Source of the DNA: Olsenella sp. An270
Lineage (GTDB): Bacteria; Actinomycetota; Coriobacteriia; Coriobacteriales; Atopobiaceae
Reading direction: 5' to 3'
Length of the DNA: 64,000 bases
NCBI RefSeq assembly: GCF_002159735.1
Contig: NZ_NFJF01000008.1
Span: forward strand, 1 to 64,000
In this document: positions 27,660 through 35,846 of the stretch, in pieces
Layout: every line of letters begins with the position of its first letter
Position numbering within the stretch: position 1 is the stretch's first letter
Notes under the pieces: generated by a model
What the model was told of the DNA's origin: nothing
The model's database searches: none
Seen by the model: the letters and a program-made list of their open reading frames with translations, nothing else
Position numbers and translations under genes: made by a program

Positions 27660-27851
27660 CTACTCCTCGTCGGCGTCGTCGAAGAGGTCCCAGTCGCCCT
27701 CGGACTTCTCGTGGTTGAAGTAGCGGCGCTTGGTCTTGCGCTCCATGAGGATGGCGATGATCAGGCAGATCACGATGCCGCCCACGATGAGGCAAAGCAC
27801 GCCCGTCGTGTCGTTGAAGAGCCACGTGAAGAAATCGCCGATTGCCTGCAT
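27660..27851 (-). CDS. small single-pass membrane protein
   Basis: 63 residues. [14 protein letters not shown] is followed by one membrane helix ([20 protein letters not shown]) and a charged cytoplasmic tail ending [11 protein letters not shown]. No family known. GGGAGG lies only one base before ATG 27851, which is too close; an in-frame ATG at 27878 (adding nine residues) is the alternative. It is transcribed divergently from serS, with a shared symmetric -10 region at 27884-27897. Confidence 0.6.
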   Translation of the reverse strand: MQAIGDFFTWLFNDTTGVLCLIVGGIVICLIIAILMERKTKRRYFNHEKSEGDWDLFDDADEE

Positions 27852-27883
27852 GCCGCCTCCCGGAACGCGTCGTTTCATCCGCA

Positions 27884-27897
27884 CAAGTATATACTTG
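27884..27897. promoter_or_regulatory. symmetric divergent -10 region (serS / small membrane protein)
   Basis: CAAGTATATACTTG is a perfect 14-bp palindrome. It contains TATACT on both strands, so the -10 boxes of the two divergent genes overlap completely. Confidence 0.55.
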
Positions 27898-27951
27898 GGT
27901 GGCCGTCGCGCGAGCGTCGGCGGACGTAAGCGACCGAAGCAAGGAGCCAGC

Positions 27952-29235
27952 ATGCTCGACATCAAGTTCGTCCGCGAGAACCCCGACGCAGTGGACAGGG
28001 CGTGCGAGTCGCGCCAGAACGCGCACTGGGACCGGGAGCGCTTCTTCGAGCTGGACGAGGAGCGTCGCTCCGTGATCGTTGAGGTCGAGGCGCTGCAGGC
28101 CGAGCGCAACTCCGTCTCCAAGCAGATTGGCCAGCTCATGCGCGAGGGCAAGAAGGACGAGGCCGAGGCCGCCAAGGCCAAGGTCACCGCCAACAAGGAG
28201 CGCATCGCCGAGCTGGACGACAAGCGCGCCGAGGTCGAGAAGGCCCTCTTCGACCTGGTGGCCGCCATCCCCAACATCCCGCACGAGAGCGTCCCGTACG
28301 GCAAGGACGACTCCGACAACCCCGAGGTGCGCCGCTGGGGCACCCCGCGCGAGTTTGACTTCGAGGCCAAGGCGCACTGGGACCTCGGCCCCGAGCTGGG
28401 CGTCATTGACTTCGACCGCGGCGTCAAGATCGCCGGCACGCGCTTCTACGTGCTGGGCGGCCTCGGCGCCCGCCTGGAGCGCGCGCTCATCAGCTTCATG
28501 ATCGACATGCACGTCAAGGCCGGCTTCAAGGAGTGGTGGCTGCCCGTCATCACCAACCGCGAGACGCTCTTTGGCACGGGCCAGCTCCCCAAGTTCGAGG
28601 ACGACCTCTACCACGTGAACCCCGACCTCTACCTCATCCCCACGGCCGAGGTCATGCTCACCAACCTGCACCGCGACGAGATCCTGGACGCGAGCCAGCT
28701 GCCGCTGTGGTACACCGCCTTCACGCCGTGCTTCCGCGAGGAGGCGGGCTCCGCCGGCCGCGACACGCGCGGCATCATCCGCGTCCACCAGTTCGACAAG
28801 GTGGAGATGGTCAAGTTTGCCAAGCCCGAGGACTCGATGAACCAGCTCGAGAGCATGGTCGCCGAGGCCGAGGCCGTGCTGCAGACGCTGGGCCTGCCCT
28901 ACCACGTGGTCACGCTCTGCACCGGCGACATCGGCTTCTCCGCCACCAAGTGCTACGACATCGAGGTCTGGCTGCCCAGCTACAACGCCTACAAGGAGAT
29001 CTCCTCCTGCTCCAACTGCTGGGACTTCCAGGCCCGCCGCGCCAACATCCGCTACAAGGACCCCGCCGAGTTCAAGGGCACCCGCCTCGTGCACACGCTC
29101 AACGGCTCCGGCCTTGCCGTGGGCCGCACCATGGCGGCGATCCTCGAGAACTACCAGAACCCCGACGGCAGCGTCACGGTGCCCGAGGCCCTTCGCCCGT
29201 ACATGGGCGGCGTTGAGGTCATCCGCCCGGAGTAG
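27952..29235 (+). CDS. serS: seryl-tRNA synthetase
   Basis: Class II aminoacyl-tRNA synthetase, 427 residues. The N-terminal antiparallel coiled coil that holds the tRNA long arm spans about 28-105 (charged Glu/Lys/Ala-rich). The catalytic core shows motif 2 ([29 protein letters not shown]) split here as [15 protein letters not shown] and HQFDKVEM, and motif 3 near the end ([17 protein letters not shown]). ATG 27952 follows AAGGAG. I see no T-box leader. A tRNA-Ser(GCT) gene is elsewhere in the window. Confidence 0.97.
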   Translation: MLDIKFVRENPDAVDRACESRQNAHWDRERFFELDEERRSVIVEVEALQAERNSVSKQIGQLMREGKKDEAEAAKAKVTANKERIAELDDKRAEVEKALFDLVAAIPNIPHESVPYGKDDSDNPEVRRWGTPREFDFEAKAHWDLGPELGVIDFDRGVKIAGTRFYVLGGLGARLERALISFMIDMHVKAGFKEWWLPVITNRETLFGTGQLPKFEDDLYHVNPDLYLIPTAEVMLTNLHRDEILDASQLPLWYTAFTPCFREEAGSAGRDTRGIIRVHQFDKVEMVKFAKPEDSMNQLESMVAEAEAVLQTLGLPYHVVTLCTGDIGFSATKCYDIEVWLPSYNAYKEISSCSNCWDFQARRANIRYKDPAEFKGTRLVHTLNGSGLAVGRTMAAILENYQNPDGSVTVPEALRPYMGGVEVIRPE

Positions 29236-29267
29236 ACCGCTCGCCGAGAAGGGCGCCGCGCGAACGG

Positions 29268-29283
29268 TAGAACACTTGTTCTA
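29268..29283. promoter_or_regulatory. LexA-like dyad upstream of 29341
   Basis: TAGAACA-ct-TGTTCTA is a perfect 7-bp inverted repeat with the GAAC-N4-GTTC core of Gram-positive LexA boxes. It lies between serS and the next gene, about 60 bp before that gene's start. The LexA sequence preference in this lineage is unknown to me. Confidence 0.4.
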
Positions 29284-29340
29284 GTCTGGCGTTCGTGCTC
29301 TACTGTATCCCCAAGAGAGATACGGGGAGAGGAGAGCGCG

Positions 29341-29691
29341 ATGCGGGAGCATGAGGTGGCACGCTTTGAGAGCGCCGGGGACGTCCGGACGGTGTCCGTC
29401 GTCGAGGGGGACGACGGCGTGGTCGAGGTCCGCGAGCGGGTGAGCGGGCCGTCGGCCCTCGTGGCCTACGGCGAGGAGGAGCATGGGCTTCGCGTGCTGT
29501 TCTCGCCCGCGGCGGTCCCCGGGCTGCTGCGGGCCGTCGGAGAGACGGGCCACCCCTCGCTCGCGGACTATCTCGCGGACGAGAAGAACGCGCTCATCGA
29601 CCTCATGGACCTCTGCGACGCTCGTGACGTCGCATACACCTTCGTCGGCGTCGGGCCCGCGAGCGGCGTCCAGTGCCGGCCGGCAATGTGA
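29341..29691 (+). CDS. hypothetical protein
   Basis: 116 residues, acidic, no signal peptide or membrane segment. The first half reads as alternating strands (VRTVSVVEGDDGVVEVRERV, ALVAYGEEEHGLRVLF). The second half is helical with LADEKNALIDLMDLCDARDVAYTFVGVG. No motif recognised. ATG 29341 follows GGGGAGAGGAG. It lies 9 bp before deoC and is probably co-transcribed with it. The dyad at 29268-29283 lies in its promoter region. Confidence 0.65.
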   Translation: MREHEVARFESAGDVRTVSVVEGDDGVVEVRERVSGPSALVAYGEEEHGLRVLFSPAAVPGLLRAVGETGHPSLADYLADEKNALIDLMDLCDARDVAYTFVGVGPASGVQCRPAM

Positions 29692-29700
29692 GGGGGAGAC

Positions 29701-30408
29701 ATGCGCTACACCCTGAGCGACCTCGCGCTGATGGTCGACCACACCAACCTCCACGCCGACGCGACGGAGGACGACCTGCGCCGGCTCTGCGACGAGGCCC
29801 GACGCTACGGCTTCAGGATGGTCGCCGTCAACTCGGTCCAGTCGCGGCTGTGCGCGGAGCTTCTCGCCGGCAGCGACGTCCACGTGGGGGCGGCCATCTC
29901 GTTCCCGCTCGGCCAGACCTCGGTTGCCGCAAAGGTCTTCGAGACGCGCGACGCGATCCAGAGCGGTGCCAACGAGATTGACTACGTGGTCAACCTCACC
30001 GAGGTGAAGGCCGGCAACTGGTCCTACGTCGCCGACGAGATGGCACGCATCGTGGAGGTCTGCCGCGACGCCGGCGCCCCCTCCAAGGTGATCTTTGAGA
30101 ACTGCCTGCTCACGCAGGACGAGAAGATCCGTCTGTGCGAGGTCGCAAGCGAGGTGCTGCCCACGTTCGTGAAGACCTCCACCGGGTTCTCCACGGGAGG
30201 CGCCACGGTCGAGGACGTGCGTCTCATGCGCGAGCACGTGGACGCGCGCGTCAAGGTGAAGGCGGCCGGGGGCATCCGCACAGCCGACGACTTCCTCGCC
30301 ATGGTTGCGGCGGGCGCCGAGCGCATAGGCTGCAGCGCCAGCGTCTCCATCATGGAGGAGCTCGCCGCTCGGATGGAGCGCGCGGGTGTGGATTACGTCG
30401 AGGTCTAG
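29701..30408 (+). CDS. deoC: deoxyribose-phosphate aldolase
   Basis: It cleaves 2-deoxyribose-5-phosphate to glyceraldehyde-3-phosphate and acetaldehyde in deoxynucleoside catabolism. It has 235 residues, the length of the short DeoC class. VDHTNLHADATEDDL at the N-terminus and the Schiff-base lysine Lys158 in FVKTSTGFSTGGAT are diagnostic. GIRTADDFLAMVAAGAERIG completes the TIM barrel phosphate site. GAGGGGGAG precedes ATG 29701. It follows the unknown gene by 9 bp. A hairpin shared with the convergent tRNA-Arg terminates transcription. Confidence 0.96.
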   Translation: MRYTLSDLALMVDHTNLHADATEDDLRRLCDEARRYGFRMVAVNSVQSRLCAELLAGSDVHVGAAISFPLGQTSVAAKVFETRDAIQSGANEIDYVVNLTEVKAGNWSYVADEMARIVEVCRDAGAPSKVIFENCLLTQDEKIRLCEVASEVLPTFVKTSTGFSTGGATVEDVRLMREHVDARVKVKAAGGIRTADDFLAMVAAGAERIGCSASVSIMEELAARMERAGVDYVEV

Positions 30409-30439
30409 CGCCGCGGCGAGCAATGGGCAGATAAGCAAA

Positions 30440-30467
30440 ACGGGAGGCTCCCGAGGGAGCCTCCCGT
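30440..30467. terminator. bidirectional terminator between deoC and tRNA-Arg(ACG)
   Basis: ACGGGAGGCTCC (30440-30451) and GGAGCCTCCCGT (30456-30467) form a perfect 12-bp stem. On the minus strand it is followed by TTTTGC, on the plus strand by ACTTTG, so it serves the tRNA best. Confidence 0.8.
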
Positions 30468-30475
30468 ACTTTGCG

Positions 30476-30552
30476 TGGTGCGGCGTATAGGATTCGAACC
30501 TATGACGCCCTGATTCGTAGTCAGGTCCTCTATCCAGCTGAGGTAACGCCGC
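30476..30552 (-). tRNA. tRNA-Arg (anticodon ACG)
   Basis: On the minus strand the acceptor GCGGCGT pairs with ACGCCGC. The anticodon stem CCTGA/TCAGG holds the loop CTACGAA, anticodon ACG (inosine-modified in most bacteria, so it reads CGU, CGC and CGA). The T-loop is TTCGAAT and CCA is encoded. Confidence 0.95.
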
Positions 30553-30636
30553 GTGCAGCTGAGTATGTTGCCACGATGCTCGCCGTCCGTCAAGCCTCAC
30601 GAGAAAAAATGGCGAAGTTGTGGTGAAGGCGGGGCT

Positions 30637-30671
30637 CCGCGCTCGGCGGGCGCATCGCTCGCCGAGCGCGG
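30637..30671. other. long GC hairpin upstream of the aldo/keto reductase
   Basis: CCGCGCTCGGCG (30637-30648) pairs fully with CGCCGAGCGCGG (30660-30671). The interior extends the stem to nearly the whole 35 nt. No T-tract on either side. No gene is visible in the 204-bp gap. Confidence 0.55.
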
Positions 30672-30756
30672 CCGCCGCTCCCTCTCGGGGCGAGGCGTTG
30701 CGCGCGCCCCGCCGGGTACGCTCTTCTAAATCACGTCCCAAAGAGGAGGAGTGCTC

Positions 30757-31689
30757 ATGGAATACATTGAGTTCGGCACCCAGAAGGCGCAGGTATCCAA
30801 GGTCATGCTCGGCCTCATGCGCATCGACAGCATGAGCGTCGAGGAGGTCTCCGAGCTCGTGCAGGGCGCCCGCGAGGAGGGCATCAACGCGCTCGACATC
30901 GCCGACGTCTACGGCCTCGGCAAGTGCGAGTCCATTCTCGGTGAGGTCTTCAAGGCCAACCCCGGGCTGCGCGACAAGTTCTTCCTGCAGACCAAGTTTG
31001 GCATCCGCAAGGAGGAGTCGGGCTTCACCTGGTACGACTTCTCAAAGGACTACCTCGTCGAGGCCGCCGACGCCTGCCTCGAGCGCCTTGGCGTCGACCA
31101 CGTTGACTGCCTGCTGTTGCACCGTCCCGACGTCCTGATGATCGGCGAGGACGTCGCCGAGGTCATGGACGGCCTCATGGCGTCCGGCAAGATCCTCGAC
31201 TGGGGCGTCAGCAACCAGAACCCGGCCACAATGAACCGCATCGCCCGCTACGCCAAGACCCCGATGGTTACCACGCAGATGCAGCTCTCCTGCGCCTTTG
31301 CCCCTGCCTTTGACGCCTTCTTCAACGTCAACATGGAGAACGACGAGGCTATCATGCGCGAGGGCGGCGTCTTCGAGTACTGCCTCGAGCACGACATGGT
31401 CATCCAGACCTGGTCTGCGTTCCAGTACGGCTACTTTGGCGGCTCGTTCCTCGGCAGCGATAAGTACCCCGAGCTCAACGCCGTTCTCGAGCGCATTGGC
31501 GCCGAGCAGGGCGTCTCGTCGGCCGCCGTGGCCCTCGCGTGGATTCTGCGCTTCCCGGCCAAGATGCAGGCCGTCATTGGCACGACCAAGCTGCACCGCG
31601 TCCAGGACTCCGCCAAGGCGTGCGACGTCACCCTCACCGAGCGCGAGTGGTACGAGATCTACCAGGCCGCCGGTAAGGTCATGCCGTAG
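30757..31689 (+). CDS. aldo/keto reductase (YdhF-like)
   Basis: 310 residues, an NAD(P)H-dependent TIM-barrel oxidoreductase of unknown substrate. The catalytic tetrad is visible: Asp and Tyr in LDIADVYGLG, Lys in FLQTKFG, His in LLLHRPD. The C-terminal cofactor site includes VIGTTKLHRV. ATG 30757 lies 5 nt after GAGGAGGAG; GTG 30751 is an unlikely start. It stands on its own, with hairpins at both ends, and precedes the creatininase cluster. A functional link to that cluster is not shown by the sequence. Confidence 0.92.
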   Translation: MEYIEFGTQKAQVSKVMLGLMRIDSMSVEEVSELVQGAREEGINALDIADVYGLGKCESILGEVFKANPGLRDKFFLQTKFGIRKEESGFTWYDFSKDYLVEAADACLERLGVDHVDCLLLHRPDVLMIGEDVAEVMDGLMASGKILDWGVSNQNPATMNRIARYAKTPMVTTQMQLSCAFAPAFDAFFNVNMENDEAIMREGGVFEYCLEHDMVIQTWSAFQYGYFGGSFLGSDKYPELNAVLERIGAEQGVSSAAVALAWILRFPAKMQAVIGTTKLHRVQDSAKACDVTLTEREWYEIYQAAGKVMP

Positions 31690-31716
31690 GCGAGAAGCAC
31701 GGGCAAGTTGAGAGGT

Positions 31717-31750
31717 GCGGTGCCCGTCACGAGCGCGTGGCGGGCACCGC
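31717..31750 (+). terminator. hairpin after the aldo/keto reductase
   Basis: GCGGTGCCCGTCACG and CGTGGCGGGCACCGC form a 15-bp stem (one G-U) closed by the tetraloop AGCG. No T-tract follows. Confidence 0.55.
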
Positions 31751-31865
31751 GCTCTGTGTTACCAGTGTGAGAACGTCCGCAAGCGCCCACACGAGCCGCC
31801 TACAATGGCAGGCGTCAAGAGAGGGGGGCGCGCCCGGCGCCTCCTCGGCAAGGGAGGTCAACACC

Positions 31866-32714
31866 GTGCGCATAGAAACCTCTACCTGGCCCGCCGTCAA
31901 GCGCTTTTTTGACGAGGGCAACGACCTGGTCATTCTCGCCGTCGGATCGACCGAAGAGCACGGGCGGCACAACCCTCTGGGCGTCGACACCATCGCCCCC
32001 AACTACCTGCTCGACCTCATCGAGGCGGCCGACCCGAACATCCTCATCGCCCCGACGGTGCCCTACGGCGCCGCGGACGACCTTGTGGGCTACCCCGGCA
32101 CGCTGAGCATCGGCTACCGCCTGCTCTACGAGGTGGTCGGCCGCCTGTGCAATCAGCTCTACGACTACGGCGCGCGCCGCTTCGTGCTGCTCAACGGCCA
32201 CGGGCCCAACATCAAGCCGCTCTCCCAGGTGGGCGAGGAGCTCGATCGCCGCGGCTGCCGCTGCGCGCTCATGAACTGGTGGCTCATGGCCGGCGAGATC
32301 AACCCCGCTTGGAGGGGCGGCCACGGCGCGGGCGAGGAGACGAGCGCGATGCTCGCCGTCGACCCGGCGCTCGTGGACATGAGCGAGCTCGAGGGCGAGC
32401 GCGGCGAGATGGGAATTGTGAACGACGTGAGCGACGCCCTGCCGAGCGACGGCTGGAGCAACGTGCTGTACAAAGGCGTGCACGTGGGCATGCCGCGCGA
32501 CGCGGTGCGCTACGCCTCCAACGGCTGGATCGGCCCCGACCACGCCAAGACGGCGAGCAAGGAGTGGGGCGATGCAATGATGCGGGGCACTGCCGACTAC
32601 ATCGTCGACTTTCTGCAGGAGTTTCGCCGCTGCCCGCTGCCCGAGCCGCTGCCCGTGCGCTCGGCGGGCGCCACGGGCACGTTCGCTGAAAAGCCCGGCG
32701 CGATCCGGGCGTAG
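31866..32714 (+). CDS. creatininase-family amidohydrolase, paralogue 1
   Basis: 282 residues of the creatininase/MftE/ArfB metal-dependent amidohydrolase family. The metal-ligand regions are conserved: STEEHGRHNPLGVDT (Glu, His, Asp), LLNGHGPN (His; the usual second Gly replaced by Pro) and GHGAGEETSAML (Glu). The MNWWLM double tryptophan is also typical. GTG 31866 follows AAGGGAGGTC. A -10-like TACAAT is at 31801-31806. It is the first of three tandem paralogues followed by a peptidase and a peptide transporter. The substrate is unknown; family members cleave cyclic or linear amides. Confidence 0.88.
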   Translation: MRIETSTWPAVKRFFDEGNDLVILAVGSTEEHGRHNPLGVDTIAPNYLLDLIEAADPNILIAPTVPYGAADDLVGYPGTLSIGYRLLYEVVGRLCNQLYDYGARRFVLLNGHGPNIKPLSQVGEELDRRGCRCALMNWWLMAGEINPAWRGGHGAGEETSAMLAVDPALVDMSELEGERGEMGIVNDVSDALPSDGWSNVLYKGVHVGMPRDAVRYASNGWIGPDHAKTASKEWGDAMMRGTADYIVDFLQEFRRCPLPEPLPVRSAGATGTFAEKPGAIRA

Positions 32715-32753
32715 GGAGCCGCACCGGGGACGGCGCGAACGACAGGGGGACCG

Positions 32754-33638
32754 ATGTTTCTCGCACGCAGCACATGGCCGCAGGTGAGGGCCTACTTCGA
32801 GAGCCATGACACCGTGCTCATGGGCGTGGGGTCAATCGAGTGCCACGGCCGCCACAACCCGCTCGGCACCGACACGATGGCCCCGGACCATCTCGTGAGG
32901 CTGGTCGACGAGCGCATGCCGGAGGTGCTCATCGCGCCGACCCAGCCCTACGGCGCGACCGACGACCTCATGGGCTACCCCGGGACCATCTCCCTCGGCG
33001 TCCAGGGTCTCGTCGACGTGATGAGCACGATCACCGGCCAGCTCTACGACTACGGCGCGCGCCGCTTCGTGTTCGTCAACGGGCACGGCGGCAACGTCAA
33101 GTCTCTCAGCACGGTGTGCATGGACCTCAACCGCCGCGGGTGTCTCGCGGCGCTCGTGAACTGGTGGAAGGTTGCCCCGCAGCTCAACGCCGAGTGGGGC
33201 GGCGGCCACGGCGACGGCATGGAGACGAGCGCGAACCTCGCCATCGACCCCGACGCGGTCGACCTGTCCGCCTACGCGCCGGAGGGCCTGCGCAACGACC
33301 TTGGGCTCGCCGAGGGCGACGAGGCCAGCGAGGTCGCGGGTGGCCCGTTCAGGACCACCGGCTGGAGCACGGTCGAGTTCGAGGGAGTGAGCGTGGACTT
33401 CCCGCGCCGCCTCGATCGCTTCAGCTCCAACGGCTGGCTCGGCTACGGCCTGGGCGTGCCCCCCGAGACGGCAAGCGCCGAGCGTGGCCGCGCCATGCTC
33501 GAGGGCACGGCCGACTACCTCGTCCGCTTCGTGCGCGCCCTCGAGGCGACGGCGCTGCCCGGCCCGCTCGACGACGCCCGCGAGCTGCGTCGCGCCGACG
33601 CGCACATCGAGCGCCTGCGGCAGGGCGCCCAGCGCTAG
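32754..33638 (+). CDS. creatininase-family amidohydrolase, paralogue 2
   Basis: 294 residues. SIECHGRHNPLGTDTM, FVNGHGGN and GHGDGMETSANL hold the full set of metal ligands, and VNWWKV the tryptophan pair. It is closest to its neighbours in the N-terminal half and differs most in the loop before the C-terminal helix (GDEASEVAGGPFRTTGWSTV). It starts 39 bp after paralogue 1 on ATG 32754. Family enzymes are homohexamers; three linked paralogues raise the possibility of mixed complexes or three related substrates. Confidence 0.88.
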   Translation: MFLARSTWPQVRAYFESHDTVLMGVGSIECHGRHNPLGTDTMAPDHLVRLVDERMPEVLIAPTQPYGATDDLMGYPGTISLGVQGLVDVMSTITGQLYDYGARRFVFVNGHGGNVKSLSTVCMDLNRRGCLAALVNWWKVAPQLNAEWGGGHGDGMETSANLAIDPDAVDLSAYAPEGLRNDLGLAEGDEASEVAGGPFRTTGWSTVEFEGVSVDFPRRLDRFSSNGWLGYGLGVPPETASAERGRAMLEGTADYLVRFVRALEATALPGPLDDARELRRADAHIERLRQGAQR

Positions 33639-33689
33639 CCCGCGCCCTGCTCGCCTGTCTCTCGCCAAAGCGTCAGAACGGAGAAGCCC

Positions 33690-34463
33690 ATGCGTCTCGA
33701 GAGATCAACCTGGCCCCAGGTGAGGTCGTACTTCGCCGAGCGCGACACGGTGCTGCTGCTCTTTGGCTCCATCGAGCAGCATGGCCGCCACAATCCGCTC
33801 GGCACCGACCTGTTCGCGCCGCTCAAGCTTGCCGACCTGATCGAGGAGCGGCTGCCCGACCTGCTCATCGCGCCCGCGCTGCCGTTCGGCTCCACGCCGC
33901 GCTTTGCGGAGTTCCCCGGGACCGTCGACCTGGGCGACGAGCTGCTCCGTCAGGTCGCCCTGCGCGTCTGCGAGAGCCTCATGTCCCACGGGGCCCGCCA
34001 CTTCGTGCTGCTCAACGGGCATGGCGGCAACAGCAAGGCCCTGGGCGCCGCCCAGCTCGAACTCGCGCGCCGGGGCTGCCGCTGCGCCGAGCTCGACTGG
34101 TGGAGGATGGTCCGTGACATCAGGCCTGAGTGGGCAGGGGGCCACGGCGGTGCGCAGGAGACCTCGGCCAACCTCTGCATCGATCCCTCGCTCGTGGACA
34201 TGGGCGCCCTGGCGGGCGAGGGGCTCGTCGACGACTTGGGCCCGGAGCTGCCCACGACCTACTTCGACACCGTGCGCTTCAAGGGCGTTGACGTGTGCGT
34301 TCCACGCCCCACCAGCGAGTACGCCGAGAACGGCTGGATGGGCGACGACAACCCGCGCGAGGCGAGCGCCGAGTGGGGCAGGCAGATGCTCTCCGCCGTG
34401 GCGGACTGGGCGGCCGAGTTCATATCCGCGTTCGCTCGCACCCCGCTGCCCATGCCCGCGTAG
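33690..34463 (+). CDS. creatininase-family amidohydrolase, paralogue 3
   Basis: 257 residues, the shortest of the three. SIEQHGRHNPLGTDL, LLNGHGGN and GHGGAQETSANL keep the metal ligands, and LDWWRM the tryptophans. The loop after LPFGSTPRFAEFPGTVDLG departs from the GATDDLMGYPGT pattern of the other two, so its active-site pocket probably differs. ATG 33690 lies 51 bp after paralogue 2 and the M42 peptidase starts 84 bp downstream, so all are likely one transcript. Confidence 0.87.
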   Translation: MRLERSTWPQVRSYFAERDTVLLLFGSIEQHGRHNPLGTDLFAPLKLADLIEERLPDLLIAPALPFGSTPRFAEFPGTVDLGDELLRQVALRVCESLMSHGARHFVLLNGHGGNSKALGAAQLELARRGCRCAELDWWRMVRDIRPEWAGGHGGAQETSANLCIDPSLVDMGALAGEGLVDDLGPELPTTYFDTVRFKGVDVCVPRPTSEYAENGWMGDDNPREASAEWGRQMLSAVADWAAEFISAFARTPLPMPA

Positions 34464-34547
34464 AACCCGTGTCCGGGCTCGCCGCACCACCGCGCGTCCG
34501 GTACGCGAGAGTTTTGCAAGCACCCGTCCGAAGGAGGATCAAACCGT

Positions 34548-35627
34548 ATGAACTTCAACGATTCAGAGGTCGTCTCGCTCGTCGAGAGCCTGTCCAACGC
34601 CCATGGCTGCTCGGGCTTCGAGGACGAGACGCTCGAGGCCGCCCACGCGTTCTGCGAGCCGTTCGCCACGATCGAGGAGAACTCCCTGCGCTGCGGCTTC
34701 GTCGTGCCGAAGAGCTTTGCCGGCGACAAGCCCGTCGTCATGCTCGACGCCCACGGCGACGAGGTCGGTCTCATGGTGAAGTCGATCCGCGACAACGGCT
34801 GCCTCACCTTCATCCAGCTCGGTCGCTACACCAGCGGCACCCTCGGCGGCCAGGACGTGCTCGTGCGCACCGTTGACGGCAACTGGATCCCCGGCGTGGT
34901 CGGCATTAAGCCGCCCCACTTCATGAGCGAGGCCGAGCGAGCCTCCCATGCCACCCCCGAGATGACCATCGACGTGGGCGCCACCTCCAAGCAGGACGCC
35001 GTCGAGAACTTCCGCGTGGGCATCGGCGAGCCGGTCGTCCCGGCCACCCGCTTCACCTGGGACAAGAAGAACCGCGTGATGTTCGGCAAGGCCTTCGACT
35101 GCCGCGTGGGCGTCGCCGCCATGCTGCTCGCCCTGCGCGAGCTCTCCACGCTCGACCTGCCGTTCGACGTCGTGGCCTCCATCAGCGCCCAGGAGGAAGT
35201 CGGTGAGCGCGGCGTTGCGTCGGCCGTCCGACGCTTCGAGCCCACGCTCTGCTACATGTTCGAGGGCTGCCCCGCCGACGACACCTTTGGCCCCGAGGCC
35301 GACATGCAGGCCCGCATCAAGCGCGGCCCGATGTTCCGCTACGCCGACGTGTGCATGATCACCAACCCGCGCTACCAGCGCTTCGTGCTCGGCGTCGCTG
35401 AGCGCGCCGGCATCCCCGTCCAGGCCTCCGTGCGCGAGGGCGGCGGCACCGACGGCGGCGTGGCGCACGTCATGGCCAACGGCATCCCCTGCGTGGTCTC
35501 GGGCGTGCCCTCGCGCTACGTCCACGCCGGATGCTCCATCGCGGCTCTTGACGACGTTGAGAACGCGGCGCGCCTGTGCGTCGAGGTCCTCTCGCAGCTC
35601 ACGCCCGAGGACGCCTCTCGCTTCTAG
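34548..35627 (+). CDS. M42-family metallopeptidase
   Basis: 359 residues, a dodecameric-type cytosolic aminopeptidase of the PepA/YsdC/FrvX group. The metal and catalytic residues are visible: His69 and Asp71 in MLDAHGDEVG, Asp in GKAFDCRVGVAAML, the Glu-Glu pair in SAQEEVGERG, Asp/Glu in FEGCPADDTFGPE and the final His in RYVHAGCSI. ATG 34548 follows GAAGGAGG. Its position between creatininase-type amidases and a peptide importer suggests it degrades the imported peptides. Confidence 0.9.
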   Translation: MNFNDSEVVSLVESLSNAHGCSGFEDETLEAAHAFCEPFATIEENSLRCGFVVPKSFAGDKPVVMLDAHGDEVGLMVKSIRDNGCLTFIQLGRYTSGTLGGQDVLVRTVDGNWIPGVVGIKPPHFMSEAERASHATPEMTIDVGATSKQDAVENFRVGIGEPVVPATRFTWDKKNRVMFGKAFDCRVGVAAMLLALRELSTLDLPFDVVASISAQEEVGERGVASAVRRFEPTLCYMFEGCPADDTFGPEADMQARIKRGPMFRYADVCMITNPRYQRFVLGVAERAGIPVQASVREGGGTDGGVAHVMANGIPCVVSGVPSRYVHAGCSIAALDDVENAARLCVEVLSQLTPEDASRF

Positions 35628-35846
35628 GTGAGCGCCGATTGAGTCGAGTTGGTTTCGGAAGCATAGCGGCGCGGTTTCGTAGTGTAACGTGACGGCCAAC
35701 AAGTCGCGCATCGCAGCTCTCCCTGCGCCTTGCTCGCCTACAGTGGCCGCGCGCAAGGTTCGAGGCGCTCTTGTGCCGAGACTAGATGTAGCGGGTCCTG
35801 CGCAGGAAGGGCGCAGGGCCAACCAATCCGGAAGGAAGGGCGGGAC

